Shown piece by piece: positions 7,601 to 22,100 of a stretch of 64,000 nucleotides of DNA. A program made the position numbers and the translations under genes. Source of the stretch: an uncultured Acidobacteriia bacterium (GTDB lineage: Bacteria > Acidobacteriota > Terriglobia > Bryobacterales > Bryobacteraceae); NCBI GenBank assembly GCA_903929755.1, contig CAIYVZ010000007.1:17233-81232 (forward strand), written 5' to 3'. The notes under the pieces are model-generated. The model was not told where the DNA came from and did no database searches. It saw only the letters and a list, made by a program, of their open reading frames with translations. Each line of letters starts with the position of its first letter. Position 1 is the first letter of the stretch.

Positions 7601-8931
7601 GCGCGTGCCTTCCTCTCCCGGTTCATTTGTTTGGCCACCCGGAAGTACTGCACCAGCGGAATATTCGACGGGCAGACGTAACTGCAGCACCCGCATTCAA
7701 AGCAGTCCATCAGGTGGAAGTCGGTCTCCATCTCTTCGTACCGGTCCTTACGTGCCAGCAGGCCGAGCCTTGAAGGATTCAGCTGCATCGGGCACGCTTC
7801 CACACAAGCGGCGCATTTAATGCAGGGATGCATCCGCCCGGTCTCGTCCTGCGTCAGCACCAGAATGCCAGTCACGCCCTTCGTGACCGGAACGTCGAGA
7901 GACCCGGTCGCCACGCCCATCATGGGCCCGCCCAGAATGACTTGCGACACATGGCTGGTACACCCGGCCTGAGCCAGAGCCCAGCGTAGCGGCGTCCCCA
8001 GAGCAACGAGATAATTCCCCGGCTTGGTTACGCCCGGGCCCGCAATCGTGACCACACGTTCAATCAGCCCGCGCCTGCTCGGCAGCAGATCGCCAATCTG
8101 CGCCAGCGTCGCCACATTGAATACCGCCAGACCCACTTCTGAAGGCAGGCCCGCCGACGGAATCTCACGATTCAGCAGCACCTTTACCAGCATCTTTTCG
8201 GCACCCTGCGGATACTTCGTTGGCACCGCTTCAATGGTGATATCGGTCGCCGAGCCGTTGGCTTTCTTCAGCGCCGCCACCGCGTCCATCTTGTTGTCTT
8301 CCACGCCGACCACGGCACGCTCAGCGCCCAGAGCCCGCATGGCCACGCGCGCGCCATGCAGCACCTCGCCCGGTTGCTCCACCATTACGCGATGGTCCGC
8401 AGTCAGGTACGGTTCACACTCGCAGCCATTTACCACCACGGTATCGATCTTGCGGCCCGCCGGAACCTTCAGCTTCACGTGCGTGGGAAACGCCGCTCCA
8501 CCCAGGCCAACCACGCCCGTCTCCTGCACGGCGAGCACAATTTCGTCCGGTGTCATCTTGTCGATGTCCTGGGGCGCGCCGTACAGCACTTCCTGGCTGG
8601 CGCTCTCATACGGAGTGATGTAGATCGCCTCCGTCAGTTCGCCCTTCGCGCTCGGAGCCAGGGCGATCCTTTGTACACGCCCCGTTGCCGGAGCATGCAT
8701 CGGCACCGACACAAAACCGCCCGCTTTCGCGATCGGCTCTCCGCGCACAATCTCCTGGCCTTCCCGCACCAGCGGCACTGCGGGAGCACCATTGTGTTGC
8801 GACAGCGGAACTACCAGCAGGGGAGGGAAGGGCATGCGCCGGATCGCCAGATGAGCCGTCTCATCTTTGTGCTCCGGCACATGCAGGCCCCGCCAGAGGC
8901 GCTTACCCGTAATTGCTTCCAGTAAGGGCAT
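7597..8931 (-). CDS. rnfC: Electron transport complex subunit RnfC (NADH-binding)
   Basis: This 444-residue cytoplasmic subunit has an N-terminal barrel-sandwich domain (GEPIAKAGGFVSVPMHAPAT). A Complex I 51-kDa-like FMN/NAD(H)-binding domain follows, with GVVGLGGAAFPTHVKL and GCECEPYLTADHRVM around residues 155-205. Two [4Fe-4S] motifs lie near the C-terminus: CIKCAACVEACP and CFECGCCSYVCP. RnfC exchanges electrons with NAD+/NADH. It starts 10 bases after the stop of the giant oxidoreductase gene, which separates it from rnfB; in most rnf operons no such gene lies between them. Confidence 0.95.
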   Translation of the reverse strand: MPLLEAITGKRLWRGLHVPEHKDETAHLAIRRMPFPPLLVVPLSQHNGAPAVPLVREGQEIVRGEPIAKAGGFVSVPMHAPATGRVQRIALAPSAKGELTEAIYITPYESASQEVLYGAPQDIDKMTPDEIVLAVQETGVVGLGGAAFPTHVKLKVPAGRKIDTVVVNGCECEPYLTADHRVMVEQPGEVLHGARVAMRALGAERAVVGVEDNKMDAVAALKKANGSATDITIEAVPTKYPQGAEKMLVKVLLNREIPSAGLPSEVGLAVFNVATLAQIGDLLPSRRGLIERVVTIAGPGVTKPGNYLVALGTPLRWALAQAGCTSHVSQVILGGPMMGVATGSLDVPVTKGVTGILVLTQDETGRMHPCIKCAACVEACPMQLNPSRLGLLARKDRYEEMETDFHLMDCFECGCCSYVCPSNIPLVQYFRVAKQMNRERKARA

Positions 8932-8941
8932 TCGCGGGCTC

Positions 8942-13969
<5,028 letters not shown>

Positions 13970-13976
13970 CTTCAGT

Positions 13977-14885
13977 TCACCTGGGCCCTTCTTGTGTTTG
14001 CAATACCGGCAAGTCCGCCAGTGCAACCGGCAGAGGTGATTTGCGCGTGATCTTCTTCGCTTCCACGCCCTTCACCGTGCCTTGCTTCGCGTCGAGCCAA
14101 ACGATAGCGCCGGTCGGGCATCGTTCAATCGGCATCCGCGTCGCCAAACTGTTCTTCGCGTAATTCACTACCGCAAGATTGTTCACTATCTCGACCAGCC
14201 CTGCCGGAGCATCCGCTGCGCAGCGTCCGCAAGCCGTACACGCCACTTCGCACTCGGCCTCCGCCGTGTCGCCGTGCAACAGGCTCCGGCAGGCCACCCA
14301 TAACCGATGACTCACCACGTGCAGCGAGAACAAACCTTTGGGGCAAACCTCAACGCAATCGCCGCACGCCGTGCACAGGGCTTCATTCACCACCGGAAGG
14401 CCGTGGGCATCCATCCGGATCGCGTTGAACTCGCAGACGCGTTCGCAATCCGCCAGCCCCAGGCAACCCCAGCTACAGCCCTTGCCGCCACCGTTTACCA
14501 GCGCGGCGGCACGGCAGGAGGGCAAACCCTGATACTGCGCTTTTTGCCGCGCCACATGTGCGCCACCTGCGCAAGCTAACCTGGCGACGCGCTTTTCGTC
14601 GCCTCCCGCCGCTACCTTGAGGAGTGCCGCCACCGCGGCCACGCCCTCAGCGCTATTCACTGTGCACTTGCCCGGGGCGATCTCGCCCTTCACCGCTTTC
14701 TCGGCAAACGCATGGCATCCCGCACACCCGCAGGCGCCGCAATTGGCCAACGGGAGCAAAGCCTCTACCTGGTCAATTCGCGGGTCTTCCCATACATAAA
14801 GCTTCTTGTCCGCGATCGCCAGCACAACCGCCAGAATCACCCCGATGCCACCCATCAGGATGGCCGCGACCAATAAATCACTCAT
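13977..14885 (-). CDS. rnfB: Electron transport complex subunit RnfB (ferredoxin-accepting)
   Basis: This 302-residue protein has an N-terminal membrane anchor (residues about 4-25). A four-Cys iron-sulfur domain follows (Cys49, 52, 57 and 74; CGACGCAGC). Ferredoxin-like clusters come next: GCSWGCLGLADCERVC (about 136), CTACGDCVEVCP (about 171) and CTACGRC (about 216) with a later RCP. RnfB is the entry point where reduced ferredoxin gives electrons to the Rnf complex. It is the first gene of the operon, preceded by the purine-rich ribosome site GAAGAGG. It is followed after 7 bases by the 2-oxoacid oxidoreductase, an unusual neighbour that probably supplies its ferredoxin. Confidence 0.94.
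   Translation of the reverse strand: MSDLLVAAILMGGIGVILAVVLAIADKKLYVWEDPRIDQVEALLPLANCGACGCAGCHAFAEKAVKGEIAPGKCTVNSAEGVAAVAALLKVAAGGDEKRVARLACAGGAHVARQKAQYQGLPSCRAAALVNGGGKGCSWGCLGLADCERVCEFNAIRMDAHGLPVVNEALCTACGDCVEVCPKGLFSLHVVSHRLWVACRSLLHGDTAEAECEVACTACGRCAADAPAGLVEIVNNLAVVNYAKNSLATRMPIERCPTGAIVWLDAKQGTVKGVEAKKITRKSPLPVALADLPVLQTQEGPR
13978..13982 (-). promoter_or_regulatory. Ribosome binding site fixing the giant oxidoreductase start
   Basis: On the minus strand AGGTG lies 8 bases before the ATG at 13969 and overlaps the rnfB stop codon. It supports translational coupling of rnfB with the oxidoreductase. It also argues against the longer upstream frame that would begin inside rnfB. Confidence 0.6.
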
Positions 14886-14991
14886 TGCGCCTCTTCCCCC
14901 CGATTCCCAGTCGGCAGTGCGGGAAATAGCGCACGCTGCGCAAGTTGCCGCATTGCCTCTTCGCAGCCCCGGGTTCTAAATCCGCAAAATG

Positions 14992-15007
14992 GTTGCATGT
15001 TTGCAAC
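14992..15007. promoter_or_regulatory. Inverted repeat in the rnfB-apbE divergent promoter region
   Basis: GTTGCA-TGTT-TGCAAC is a perfect 6-4-6 palindrome in the 175-base gap between the divergent rnfB operon and apbE. Its position is right for a regulator that controls both. The same bases, read on the plus strand, also fit the GG-N10-GC spacing of a sigma-54 promoter (TGG then TTGCA), but the -24 box is otherwise poor. The regulator is unknown. Confidence 0.45.
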
Positions 15008-15060
15008 GTCTCAGGTAGTGCCGAACCCCCTCATGTGCAATCGGCGTACCGTTCTGGCCA

Positions 15061-16116
15061 GTGGCATTTCACATGCAGTTCAGGTGGACCGTGAAGCATC
15101 TCTGGGTACGAACGCTGCTCGCGCTGCTCCTCGTGGGTGGCCTGCTGGCATACCATCTGTCCGGCCCATCCCCCACGCGCCTGTTCCGCGAACAGCGGTC
15201 CTTAATGGGGACAGCCTGGAGCCTGGAAGTCCCCCTCAACGGCCATTCGGAAGACGAAGCCCGGCGAGCTGTCACCGCAGCTTATCGCGAACTCGACCGC
15301 ATCGAGGCCCTCATGAGCGAATGGCGGCCCGAGTCGCCGATCTCCCTGGTGGATGCCGCCGCTGGTCACAACCCTGTTGAAGTCCCCGAGGAACTCCGCG
15401 CCCTCCTCGAACGCAGCATGGACTACAGCCGCAAGACCGAAGGCACGTTCGACATCACTTGGCGAGGCATGGGTCGGATCTGGCACTTTGACGACACCTT
15501 CCGCGTCCCCAACCACGCCGAGGTCGCTCAAGCCCGCCGCACGATCGACTACCGGCGCATTCATATCGACGGCAACAATATCTATCTCCCGAAAGGCACC
15601 AACATCGGCCTGGGCGGTATCGCCAAGGGTTACGCGATAGACCGCGCCGCCGCCGTCCTGAAGAAGGCCGGCTTTCCCGATTCCCTGGTAGATGGAGGCG
15701 GCGACATTCTGGCCTCCGGCACCCGCTACGGTCACCCCTGGCAGATTGGCGTACAGGACCCGCGCGCCGAAAGAGGCAAACTCCTCGGAGTGGTGGAAAT
15801 CTCCAACGCCGCTCTTGTCAGCTCCGGAGACTACGAGCGATTTCGTCTAGTCAACGGAGTTCGATACCACCACCTCATCGATCCCCGCACCGGCTGGCCC
15901 GCCACCGCCGCCATGGCCTCCACCGTGCTTGCCCCCACTGCGGAACAAGGCGTCGTCCTCGGCAAGGCTATTTTCATCCTGGGCCCGGAAAAAGGTCTGG
16001 CGCTCGCCAAAGCTGAGGGCCTGGAAGCCCTGGTGATCGACCGAGCCCAAAAGCAACACGCCACCCAGGGCTTCAGGAAAATCTTCCGCGCCGCCGATGC
16101 AGAACTGATTCGCTGA
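15061..16116 (+). CDS. apbE: FAD:protein FMN transferase ApbE
   Basis: This protein of up to 351 residues has an N-terminal membrane segment or signal peptide (LLALLLVGGLLAYHLSG) and then an ApbE domain. Key motifs are MGTAWSLEVPL, GLGGIAKGYAIDRAAAVL, VDGGGDILASG and HHLIDPRTGWPA. The last contains the Mg2+/FAD-binding DPRTG. The enzyme transfers FMN from FAD to the threonine of (S/T)GAT motifs in secreted flavoproteins. RnfG and RnfD, encoded by the divergent operon, both carry such motifs and are the obvious targets. The frame opens at a GTG at 15061, and an ATG at 15073 is equally possible; neither has a clear ribosome site. Confidence 0.92.
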   Translation: MAFHMQFRWTVKHLWVRTLLALLLVGGLLAYHLSGPSPTRLFREQRSLMGTAWSLEVPLNGHSEDEARRAVTAAYRELDRIEALMSEWRPESPISLVDAAAGHNPVEVPEELRALLERSMDYSRKTEGTFDITWRGMGRIWHFDDTFRVPNHAEVAQARRTIDYRRIHIDGNNIYLPKGTNIGLGGIAKGYAIDRAAAVLKKAGFPDSLVDGGGDILASGTRYGHPWQIGVQDPRAERGKLLGVVEISNAALVSSGDYERFRLVNGVRYHHLIDPRTGWPATAAMASTVLAPTAEQGVVLGKAIFILGPEKGLALAKAEGLEALVIDRAQKQHATQGFRKIFRAADAELIR

Positions 16117-16142
16117 CCAGTTACCGCTGCAATACTCTTCAA

Positions 16143-16463
16143 TCAAGTTCGTCGGGGACGAAGCTCGAAATTTACACCCTCTTGCGCCTGAAGATGCGCG
16201 AGTACCCCAAACAGATTCCTGGCCGAGGGGTTGCCGTTAGGTCCAAACATCCGCATCAGGCTCGTGGCCGGAATCGATGTAGCCTCTTCCAGTTGCTGAA
16301 ATCCCACCGTGGCATTGATGTAGTTCCGCAGGATTGCCCGGCCCGTCTTCTCATCACCGGAGAGCATCAACTCAATCGCTTCCCGCAATAGCGCCTTGCG
16401 GAATTGCGGCTGCCGTTGAGCCCTCTCACGTATGGTTTCGCGGAAATCCTTCGTCAGTGCCAT
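16143..16463 (-). CDS. HigA-like antitoxin / XRE-type DNA-binding protein
   Basis: This 106-residue protein is a predicted helix-turn-helix regulator. QQLEEATSIPATSLMRMFG reads as the DNA-recognition helices, and NLFGVLAHLQAQEGV follows. This form is common in antitoxins that partner Gp49/HigB-type toxins. I chose the ATG at 16463 (MALTKDF), which lies inside the 3' end of the toxin gene; the 10-base overlap couples the two. The toxin comes first, as in higBA systems. It should neutralise the toxin and repress the pair. Confidence 0.75.
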   Translation of the reverse strand: MALTKDFRETIRERAQRQPQFRKALLREAIELMLSGDEKTGRAILRNYINATVGFQQLEEATSIPATSLMRMFGPNGNPSARNLFGVLAHLQAQEGVNFELRPRRT

Positions 16464-16795
16464 CCTGTCTTCCCCTCGCTTTTCCTGTCCCGGTAGTCCA
16501 CCCAATATCCCTGCGCTCGCTGTATGTCGTTCTGCTGGCGCGATTTAGTTCCCCCAGCGAGCAGGATGACCAACCGGTCACCGTCACGTCCAAGGTAAAT
16601 ACGATATCCCGGGCCGAAATCAATCCTGTACTCCAGGACTCCGCTGCCTACCGACTTGACGTTGGAAAGGTTCCCGTCTGAGATTCGTTCAAGCGCTGTG
16701 GCAACCTTTGCGGCTGCCTGAACATTGAGAGCATTCAACCATCTGGTAAACGGACTACGCCCAACGCTGTCAACGTATTCCCGGACGTCCAGCAT
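16454..16795 (-). CDS. RelE/ParE-family (HigB/Gp49-like) toxin
   Basis: This 113-residue protein contains FTRWLNALNVQAAAKVATAL, LSNVKSVGSGVLEYRIDFG, PGYRIYLGRDGDRLVILLAGGTKSRQQNDI and a C-terminal WVDYR. This is the layout of phage-derived Gp49-like, HigB-type mRNA interferases. The basic C-terminal segment is the usual active-site and RNA-binding side. It is followed by the overlapping antitoxin gene. A palindrome sits just before the ATG at 16795. No good ribosome site is visible, so translation may be weak or leaderless. Confidence 0.82.
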   Translation of the reverse strand: MLDVREYVDSVGRSPFTRWLNALNVQAAAKVATALERISDGNLSNVKSVGSGVLEYRIDFGPGYRIYLGRDGDRLVILLAGGTKSRQQNDIQRAQGYWVDYRDRKSEGKTGWH

Positions 16796-16805
16796 GGCTG
16801 AATAA

Positions 16806-16819
16806 TAACATATACGTTA
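16806..16819. promoter_or_regulatory. Probable operator of the toxin-antitoxin pair
   Basis: On the minus strand TAAC-GTATAT-GTTA forms a palindrome 11 to 24 bases before the toxin ATG, in an AT-rich patch of otherwise GC-rich DNA. Type II antitoxins usually bind such sites to repress their own operon. The assignment rests on position and symmetry. Confidence 0.45.
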
Positions 16820-16888
16820 GTAGATGATTGCGCTCAGACGTAGCGGCCGACATTTAAGCACCTACGCGATACACTAACCCCAACCCCC

Positions 16889-18496
16889 ATGCCCCAACCT
16901 CTCTACGACGTCGCCGTCATCGGTTCCGGAGCCGCCGGTGGCATCGTGACCAAAGAACTCTGCGAAGGTGGCGCCAAAGTCATCCTCCTCGAAGCCGGCG
17001 CCGAGGTGAAACCCCACCAGTTCCGCTCCCACTGCATGCCCGAGGACATGGCCTTCCGCGGCTATCGCAACGAAAAACAGGAACTCTTCTACCCGCCCGA
17101 CCTGAAAGACTCCATCCGCTACGACCAGTCCGACAACGTCTCCGTGGACCGCATCCGGGTCCTCGGCGGTCGCACCGTCCACTGGAATGCCGTCGTCCTC
17201 CGCTACTCCGCCGCCGACCTCCGCGAATACTCCCTCAACGGCATCGACGTCGACTGGCCCCTCTCCTACGCCGAACTCTCCCCCTACTACGACCGCATCG
17301 AGAAAATGATTGGCGTCTGCGGCAACGACGACGGCATCGACACCCTCCCCGCCGGGCCTCACTACCTGCCCCCGCTCCCCCTCCGCTGCAGCGAACAAAT
17401 CCTCCGCCGCGACATCGCTCCCATGGGCGCGAAGGTCATCTCCGTTCGCAAAGCCCTCCTCACCAAGGACTACGACAATCGCCCCGCCTGCCACTACTGC
17501 GGCCACTGCATGGACGGTTGTGACGTTTCCGCTATCTACTCCACCCCCGGCAGCATGCTCCCCAAAGCCCGCCGCACCGGCAATCTGACCCTTCGCCAAA
17601 ACGCCCTCGCCCGCGAGATCCTCGTCGATAAAGCAGGACGAGCCCGCGGCGTATCCATCATCGACCGCCTCACCGGCAAAGAGGAGGAAGTGCGTGCCCG
17701 CATCGTGGTGGTTTGCTGCGCTTCCATCGAAACCGCGCGTCTGCTGCTCAACTCGAAATCCGCCGCCTACCCGGACGGCCTTGCCAACGGAAGCGGAGTC
17801 GTCGGCCGTTACCTCCACGGCCATGCCACCGGCCAAATGCAGATGTATCTCAAGGAACTTCAGGGTAAGCCACCCGCAAATCAGGACGGTGCCCTTGACC
17901 AGTGCCTCATCCCCCGCTGGGATACAAAATCCTACCGAGGCAGTTACGATTTCCAGGTAAACTACCAGGGCTACATGTTCCCGTTTCAGGCCCGCAGCCT
18001 CCACGGCTATGGTTCCGAGTTCAAACGCCGCGTTCGCGAAATGCAGTCCGGCTTCCTCATGATGGGCGGCTACTGCAAAGTCACCGCGCACCCCGATAAC
18101 CGCGTCACCGTCGATCCCAATAAGAAGGACGCGCACGGCATCCCTATCCCGGTGGTGAACTTCCGCTTCCGTGATATGGACAAGGAAATCTACGCCGCCA
18201 TGCGCCACTCCGCGCTCACCATGACCGAGCATTTGAAGGCCGACGTCACCGCCCTGCCGCCGCTCAATCCTTCCGGCTTTGCCAGCCACGAAAATGGCAC
18301 GGTGCGCATGGGGTCCGATAAAAAGACGTCCGCGCTCAACAGCTACTGTCAGTCGCACGACGTGAAGAACCTCTTCGTCACCGACGGCAGCACCTTCCCG
18401 ACGTCATCGGAAAAGAACCCGACCCTGACCATCATGGCGCTCTCTCTGCGAGCCGCTGACTACATCAAACAGAGCCGCAAACGAGGAGAACTCTAA
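16889..18496 (+). CDS. GMC-family FAD dehydrogenase with Fe-S type Cys motif (FAD-glucose dehydrogenase-like)
   Basis: This 535-residue protein has an N-terminal FAD dinucleotide fold (VAVIGSGAAGG). Its C-terminal GMC signature is NLFVTDGSTFPTSSEKNPT, with His in the FASHENGTVRMG segment. A Cys motif near residue 200, CHYCGHCMDGC, matches the extra cluster-binding segment of FAD-dependent glucose and gluconate dehydrogenases, where a [3Fe-4S] cluster relays electrons. It should oxidise a sugar or other alcohol in the periplasm. The next gene is the small subunit that carries the export signal, joined through TAATG. The cytochrome c subunit usual in such complexes is not adjacent. Confidence 0.85.
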   Translation: MPQPLYDVAVIGSGAAGGIVTKELCEGGAKVILLEAGAEVKPHQFRSHCMPEDMAFRGYRNEKQELFYPPDLKDSIRYDQSDNVSVDRIRVLGGRTVHWNAVVLRYSAADLREYSLNGIDVDWPLSYAELSPYYDRIEKMIGVCGNDDGIDTLPAGPHYLPPLPLRCSEQILRRDIAPMGAKVISVRKALLTKDYDNRPACHYCGHCMDGCDVSAIYSTPGSMLPKARRTGNLTLRQNALAREILVDKAGRARGVSIIDRLTGKEEEVRARIVVVCCASIETARLLLNSKSAAYPDGLANGSGVVGRYLHGHATGQMQMYLKELQGKPPANQDGALDQCLIPRWDTKSYRGSYDFQVNYQGYMFPFQARSLHGYGSEFKRRVREMQSGFLMMGGYCKVTAHPDNRVTVDPNKKDAHGIPIPVVNFRFRDMDKEIYAAMRHSALTMTEHLKADVTALPPLNPSGFASHENGTVRMGSDKKTSALNSYCQSHDVKNLFVTDGSTFPTSSEKNPTLTIMALSLRAADYIKQSRKRGEL

Positions 18497-19023
18497 TGCA
18501 AACGGAACGCCGGACCCTGCTCAAGATCCTCTCCGCTACCGCGCTGCCCCTCAACTCGCTCCAGGCAGCCGCGCAATGTGCCGGGACTGCCCCGGCCAGC
18601 GATCTCGCCAACTACAAATTCGTCTTTTTCACGCCAACCGAACAGACCCTGCTCGAAGCCCTGATGGAGATCATCATCCCGGCTGACGACCACTCTCCAG
18701 GCGCCAAAGCGGCCCGAGTCCCCGCCTTCGCTGACCTGATGATCTCCACCGGAACCGACCGGGCCCGAACCGCCTGGAAATCTGGCCTGGCCGCCTTCGC
18801 CACCGCTGCCACCAACCAGCCCCTCGAAGCCGTCCTCGCTAAAGCCGCCGCCGAAGAAACCAGCCCCCAATCCGACCTCGGTCGCTTCTTCATTGACCTC
18901 AAGCGCATGACCATCGACGGCTACTACACCTCAAATACAGGCATTAACCAGGAGATGGGCTACATAGGTAACCAGCACCTGAAATCCGCCCCCGGCTGCG
19001 AGCATCCCGAGCACCAGCCCTGA
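18496..19023 (+). CDS. Gluconate 2-dehydrogenase subunit 3-family protein (small/gamma subunit)
   Basis: This 175-residue protein begins MQTERRTLLKILSATALP. This twin-arginine-like signal would carry the folded flavoprotein partner across the membrane in hitch-hiker fashion. The body has FTPTEQTLLEALMEIIIPAD and ends in a Gly/Tyr-rich DGYYTSNTGINQEMGYIG, both typical of the family. The start codon overlaps the last base of the dehydrogenase stop. In the best-known FAD-glucose dehydrogenase the small subunit gene comes first; here it comes second. Confidence 0.85.
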   Translation: MQTERRTLLKILSATALPLNSLQAAAQCAGTAPASDLANYKFVFFTPTEQTLLEALMEIIIPADDHSPGAKAARVPAFADLMISTGTDRARTAWKSGLAAFATAATNQPLEAVLAKAAAEETSPQSDLGRFFIDLKRMTIDGYYTSNTGINQEMGYIGNQHLKSAPGCEHPEHQP

Positions 19024-19077
19024 TCCCGTTTACGTTCCGATATTCCATGATTTCGTAATACGCAAAGAAAATTGCGC

Positions 19078-19106
19078 TTGACGCCACTGCCGCATTTAGA
19101 TATAGT
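19078..19106 (+). promoter_or_regulatory. Sigma-70 type promoter of the TonB-dependent receptor
   Basis: TTGACG and TATAGT are separated by exactly 17 bases. The predicted start of transcription lies about 45 bases before the receptor ATG at 19161. This is the cleanest housekeeping-type promoter I could see in the window. Confidence 0.7.
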
Positions 19107-19160
19107 TTGTGCACCAACGAATCCATTTCGCTGGAATTCTCCTATTCAACTGGGGCACCT

Positions 19161-22100
19161 ATGACGCTGAAACGACTGGCCTGGTCGGCGGTATTTCTTT
19201 TCTCTTCCCTCCAATTCGCCGCAGCCCAAACCGGTGTTGGCCAAATTCAGGGCGTAGTTTCCGATTCCTCCGGCGCCGTAGTCCCGAACGCCGCGGTAAC
19301 CCTCAACAACGCAGCCAACGGCAATAAACAGGAAACCACCACCAGTTCCGCCGGTGCCTATCTCTTTCCTTCACTCCAGCCGGGCGAGTATAAAATCAGC
19401 GTAGTCGCCCCCGGTCTGCAGCGCTGGGAAGGCACCGCCACTCTTCGCGCTGGCCAGCAAGCCGCCATCAACGCCGCCCTTCAGGTTGCGCAGGCCACCG
19501 AACAAGTCACCGTCGTAGGCAACGTCACCCAGCTCATCACTACCAACAGCGCGACGCTCGCCACCGTCGTCGAGCGCGCCCGCATTGAACAGCTCCCGCT
19601 CAACGGACGCTCGATCCAGGCCCTCCTCACCATCACCGTCCCCGGCCTCGAAGGCTCCGTCGCACAACCCCGTGTCTACGGTCTCCGCGACTCCGCCATG
19701 GAATTCAACCAGGACGGCGTCCCGCTTGACGACCGCAACACCGGCAACATCCAGGCTCGCCCTCCCGGCCTCGACACCGTTCAGGAGTTCCGTGTGGAAA
19801 CCAACGGATCTTCTGCGAAGCTCGACCGCCCGGCCAGCGCTATCATGATCACCCGCGCAGGTACCAACGAACTCCACGGCGCGGCCTTCCTTACTGGGCG
19901 TAACAGCGGCTTCGGCGTCGCCCGGCAGCGGCAGGACACCTTCTCTGTCCCGCCCCACCTCGTTCGCAATGAATTCGGCGTCTCCGCCGGGGGGCCCGTC
20001 GTCCTGCCCAAAATCTACAACGGCCGCAACAAGACCTTCATCTTCGGCGCCTGGGAAGAGCTTCGCCAGCGCCAGGCCGCCAGTCAGGGGTCTGCCGTCT
20101 GGACCGCCGCCATGCGCCAGGGCGACTTCGGCGCCCTCACCGACACCGCGGGCCGCAAGGTTACCCTCTTTGATCCCTGGTCTGTCGGCCCTGGTCCCAC
20201 CTATTCCAAGTCCCCCTACCCCGGTAACCAGCTCCCCGCCTCCCGCCAGAGCCCGCTCTCGAAATACGTCTTTGGTGTGGTGCCGCTGCCGACTGACCCC
20301 GGCGTGAACCCCGTCGTCGCCAACAACTACTTCGGCCCCGCCCCCACCAATTCCGACCAGCGCACCATCACCTTACGCGGCGACCACCGCATCAGCGACA
20401 AGGACACCATCTATGGCCGTTACTCCCGAGGCCAGTGGGACCAGATGAACCGCCGAGCCTTCAACACATCCGGGAACCCCATCACTTCCGATGGCCTCTG
20501 GAACCGCGAGACCTACTACGAGCGCTCCAACACGCAAATGGTCTCCTGGACCCACACCTTCTCGCCCACATTCTTCTCTGAAACCGTGGTCACCGGCTCC
20601 GCCATCAACTGGCTCTACAGCCTCAATCAGGAAAGCGCCACGCAGGATATCTCCGCCAAGTTCGGCACGCCCAATCCCTTCAAAGTGAACGGCGCGCCCT
20701 ACCTCCTCAATGTCGGCTACCAATCCGTGCAGTTCCACGGTATTGTGCCCCGTTCGGAATACACCCAGGTCGTCAGCGCGGAACAGAACTATACCTGGCA
20801 GAAAGGCCGCCACCAGATCCAGTTCGGGGGCCGCTTCCGTCAGGAAAATCTCGACACTGTTCCTGACCGTCCCGATCAATCCGATCTCGATTTCGGCAGC
20901 AACGCCACAGCCACCTACAATGCCGCTACCGGTACCGCTTTCGGCGTCACCCCGCAAACCGGTGACAACGGCGCCAACTTCTTCCTCGGCGTGGCCGGTC
21001 GTTATGCGCAGCAGCGCCCCCCCGGAAACTACAATATGTCCGGCAAGGATCTCTCCGCCTATGTGCAGGACAACTGGAAGGTCACCCAGAACCTCACCAT
21101 TAACGCGGGCGTCCGCTGGCAGTACCTCGGGCCCTATCTTGATAAAGCTGGTGTCACCAACCTCTTCGACTTCGCCTCAAAGAGCATCGTCAGCAACGTC
21201 CCCACCTCTCAGCTCGTCAGCAGCGGCTACACCACTCAGCCCATCGTGGATGGGTACGCAGCCATTGGCGTGAAGTGGGTCACGCCCGACAAGGTCGGTC
21301 TCCCCAACGACCTCGTCTCCGTCTCGAAACACGATTTCGGCCCCCGCGCCGGCTTCGCTTACAGCCGCCGCGCCGCCAACCGAGCCTTCGTGCTCCGCGG
21401 CGGCTACGGACTCTATCACTTCCCCATCCCGGCGCGTACCTTCAACGGCATGCGCGGCAACCCGCCGCTGCAGGGCTCCTATTCGTTCAACTGGAACGAT
21501 TCCGCAAATGCTCCTGACGGCCTGCCGAATTACTTCCTCCGCAATGCCCCCACCATCGTCGCGGGCGTGAACAGCGCCAACATCGCGGAACTCAGCACTG
21601 CGAAGCCCCCGGTCATCCTGCCCGGCGTCGCCATGATCGCTCTCTCTCGCGACCTGCCCACTTCTGAAGCCCACCAGTGGAACATGACGCTGGAAGGCGA
21701 AGTCATGAAGGACACCGTCTTCCGCGCCGGCCTTGTCGGCACCGCCGGCCGCAACAACGAAAGCGTCCAGCGCTACAACGCCAACCCAATCAGCAACTAC
21801 GTCTGGTACAAGGCCACCGGCCTCGCGCTGCCCAACGGTTTCTATTCGAATACCGTCCGCCGCGCCATCGACCAGACCACTTATGGCGACATCTCCATCT
21901 ACACCAAAACCGGCTACTCCAACTACACCGGCGTCCAGCTGGAACTCGAACGTCGCTTCAGCCACGGGCTGGCCTTCCAGCTCTTCTACCTGATGAGTAA
22001 CTCCGCCTCCACCGGCAACGTCGCCTCGCAGGGTGGAGGGTTCGCCACCTACCAGATCGACCAGCCCGAGATCTTCCTCCCGGGCACGGTACCCACCAGC

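Noticed and set aside
14985..15010. Sigma-54 promoter for apbE
   Set aside because: GG-N10-GC spacing is present, but the -24 box lacks the usual CAC and the bases are better explained by the palindrome; kept only as a remark.
16874..18358. Long open frame of nearly 500 codons on the minus strand opposite the GMC dehydrogenase
   Set aside because: It is a shadow of the strong third-base bias of the dehydrogenase gene; its translation is Val/Gly/Ala-rich and shows no domain.
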